Source: Bacillota bacterium (GTDB lineage: Bacteria; Bacillota_A; Clostridia; DSM-8532). From it: a DNA stretch of 7,646 nt. Shown piece by piece: positions 6,429 through 7,646 of this stretch. Both the position numbers and the translations under genes were made by a program. The notes beneath the pieces were generated by a model that was not told where the DNA came from, ran no database searches, and saw only the letters and a program-made list of their open reading frames with translations. The stretch is from positions 1 through 7,646 of the forward strand of contig JAFADM010000089.1 in assembly GCA_023424865.1 (NCBI GenBank), written 5' to 3'. The stretch's first letter is position 1; every line of letters begins with the position of its first letter.

Positions 6429-7202
6429 TTATACCACCTCATTATTTTCTGCAGGAAATGATGCTTCCGCTTCAATACTCTTCTTATCGCCGGACTCGTC
6501 TTCTGCATTAACAACGAGACCAACAGCACTGCCTCCAAGCGTTGCCAGTATAATGGCCCAGCCTCTGTCCATGACAAAGCTTAAGGCATAGCAGAGCAAT
6601 GCTGCAGGTATAACAATGGCCAGAACCTTCAGGGATTTTCTCACCGAAGGCACTAAAAGCCCGATAAACATAGCATAAAGGGAGACGCCCATAGCTGAGG
6701 TAAGGGCTTCCGGGATAATATCGGCAAGGAGCCCACCGGCAAGGCTTCCCAGAACCCAGCTGGAATAAGCGGAGAGGAAAAGTCCTGCCAGAAAACCATC
6801 GGAGGTTTTTTTGTCCATGGATGCCACGGCAAAGGATTCATCGGTTATACCGAAGGCGAGAGCCGCTCTCATAAGGGAACCGACACCTTTCACCCTGCTC
6901 ATAAGAGATAGGCTCATAATGATATGCCTCAGGTTAAGAACCAGAGTTGTAAGAATAATCCCGGGGCCGGATGCACCGGCAGCCAGCATATTAACTCCCA
7001 TAAACTGGGATGCACCTGCATAGACCACAAGGGACATCAGCACCACATGAATAAGGGACAAGCCCGATTGCACCCCCAGCATGCCGTAAGCAATGGCAAT
7101 GGGCACATAACCTATAATGACGGGCAGACCCGCTTTGGCTCCCCTTGCAAACTCGGCGGCAAAACCCGGATTTCCAGAAGCCTTTTTATCAGTAGCAGAC
7201 AT
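6429..7202 (-). CDS. azlC: AzlC-family branched-chain amino acid exporter, large subunit
   Basis: Polytopic membrane protein of 257 residues, partner of AzlD in export of branched-chain amino acids. Family landmarks: the first membrane segment with GLPVIIGYVPIAIAYG at about 25-40, YAGASQF at 61-67, NLRH at 90-93 and GITDESFA at 118-125; further hydrophobic segments follow to about 232. The last 25 or so residues are hydrophilic and rich in Glu, Asp and Lys, a longer cytoplasmic or external tail than I expect for the family. GTG 7211 in frame would add three residues. ATG 7202 is preferred because GAGGAAGGG (7211-7219) overlaps the GTG but puts GAAGG at 9 nt from the ATG; the GTG, served by GAGG 4 nt away, is not excluded. 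It has its own promoter and heads the azlCD unit. Confidence 0.93.
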   Translation of the reverse strand: MSATDKKASGNPGFAAEFARGAKAGLPVIIGYVPIAIAYGMLGVQSGLSLIHVVLMSLVVYAGASQFMGVNMLAAGASGPGIILTTLVLNLRHIIMSLSLMSRVKGVGSLMRAALAFGITDESFAVASMDKKTSDGFLAGLFLSAYSSWVLGSLAGGLLADIIPEALTSAMGVSLYAMFIGLLVPSVRKSLKVLAIVIPAALLCYALSFVMDRGWAIILATLGGSAVGLVVNAEDESGDKKSIEAEASFPAENNEVV

Positions 7203-7239
7203 CCCTTTCACCCTTCCTCAAAAGAAAAACATAAGTTCT

Positions 7240-7268
7240 ATTTTACTCGATCCCATCTTTATTTGCAA
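7240..7268 (-). promoter_or_regulatory. azlCD promoter
   Basis: On the minus strand TTGCAA (-35, 7263-7268), a 17-nt spacer and TAAAAT (-10, 7240-7245, five of six) stand between the upstream terminator and azlC. Transcription would start near 7233, leaving a leader of about 30 nt, too short for a riboswitch or T-box. No clear Lrp-type operator was seen. Confidence 0.6.
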
Positions 7269-7294
7269 AAGGCAATTTAAGCTTCCTTCAACTC

Positions 7295-7338
7295 AAAAAA
7301 AACACAGGACCTGACGGATGATTTCCGCAGTCCTGCGT
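7295..7338 (-). terminator. Intrinsic terminator after the encapsulin-like gene
   Basis: On the minus strand ACGCAGGAC and GTCCTGTGT form a 9-bp stem with one G-U pair, topped by a small inner CGG/CCG helix, and are followed by a run of eight T bases that begins with the last stem base. On the plus strand the G-U becomes an A-C mismatch, although five T bases follow there too, so the site acts mainly on leftward transcription and separates this gene from azlCD. Confidence 0.85.
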
Positions 7339-7364
7339 TTTTAATGTTAATCAGCCTATGAACA

Positions 7365-7379
7365 GGGCTTACACAGCCC
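7365..7379. other. Small hairpin between the encapsulin-like stop and its terminator
   Basis: GGGCT (7365-7369) and AGCCC (7375-7379) form a perfect 5-bp stem with a 5-nt loop, 22 nt past the stop codon of the right-edge gene. No U tract follows on either strand. It may be an mRNA 3' structure or chance. Confidence 0.25.
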
Positions 7380-7401
7380 CTTCCGTTTCAAGACGATTTT
7401 A

Positions 7402-7646
7402 TCAGTCTTCGAATACCACAATGGCGTCCTTACGCTTAATGCGAAGAAGCAGGGTCTCTAAAATACGAAGATTGTGGTTCAGATCCTTAAGCTCCAGATA
7501 AGCTGTTGACAGATCCTGACCTACAACCAAATCCACATATTGAGGCTCTGTATTAAGAAGTACGGCTTTACCGCCACCCAAAGCGGTGGAGCGATACAAG
7601 TGGCCATCCAAAAGCTTTTCCAACCGTTCGCTTTCAAGCACTCCGG
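7402..7646 (-). CDS. Encapsulin shell protein, C-terminal part only (gene runs off the window)
   Basis: The visible 80 residues match the C-terminal end of family 1 encapsulins (Linocin_M18 family, HK97-type fold), proteins that self-assemble into hollow nanocompartments around cargo enzymes such as ferritin-like proteins or dye-decolourising peroxidases. The diagnostic stretch is AVLLNTEPQYVDLVVGQDLS, then a Tyr, the ETLLLRI segment and a hydrophobic AIVV near the end. From memory, known shells show the same order: VLL or VSL, L.VGQDLS..Y, ET.TF.V, then a terminal hydrophobic strand. The terminal Glu-Asp gives a slightly longer, acidic end. The frame stays open to the right edge; the first in-frame GTG (7639-7641) is an internal valine, not a start. 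Full shells have about 265-290 residues, so roughly 70 percent is missing. Cargo genes usually lie beside the shell gene; none is on this side, where a terminator and azlCD follow. Confidence 0.82.
   Translation of the reverse strand, partial: GVLESERLEKLLDGHLYRSTALGGGKAVLLNTEPQYVDLVVGQDLSTAYLELKDLNHNLRILETLLLRIKRKDAIVVFED

Overview
The window looks like chromosomal DNA from a low-to-mid GC Firmicute, most likely a member of the Clostridia. The reasons are strong AGGAG-type ribosome binding sites, sigma-A-like promoters, a SWIM/SNF2 ATPase of the Clostridia/Bacilli kind, an AzlCD pair and a class II aldolase. It holds five complete protein genes on the minus strand, one on the plus strand (the AraC-type regulator), and the 3' end of a further minus-strand gene cut by the right edge. 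No tRNA, rRNA, insertion sequence, CRISPR array or prophage was seen.

Left part (1-1652): a class II fructose-bisphosphate aldolase gene reads leftward. Its start should be moved to an internal ATG, because the Shine-Dalgarno sequence touches the longer TTG start. Upstream of it, also leftward, is a 111-residue soluble protein that I do not recognise. It is divergent from the AraC-family regulator. The 192-bp space between the two holds the best regulatory structure of the window: an extended -10 promoter for the small gene, a perfect 8-bp inverted repeat over its predicted start of transcription, and five TCAGG/CCTGA pentamers. One pentamer abuts the -35 of a promoter that would make the regulator mRNA leaderless or nearly so. 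A reasonable inference is that the regulator controls itself and the small gene.

Middle (1653-6040): the AraC-type regulator (cupin sensor plus two HTH motifs) runs tail to tail into a 1167-residue SWIM/SNF2 ATPase. The two stop codons share the palindrome TTAA, and a short terminator-like hairpin for the regulator is embedded there.

Right part (6041-7646): azlC and azlD form a tightly coupled exporter pair for branched-chain amino acids, with a clear promoter. The SNF2 gene follows 83 nt downstream with no obvious terminator, so it may be partly co-transcribed. A strong intrinsic terminator separates azlCD from a truncated gene whose visible 80 residues match the C-terminus of family 1 encapsulin nanocompartment shells. 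That fragment is the pointer to the most unusual system here, but the rest of the shell gene and any cargo gene lie outside the window.
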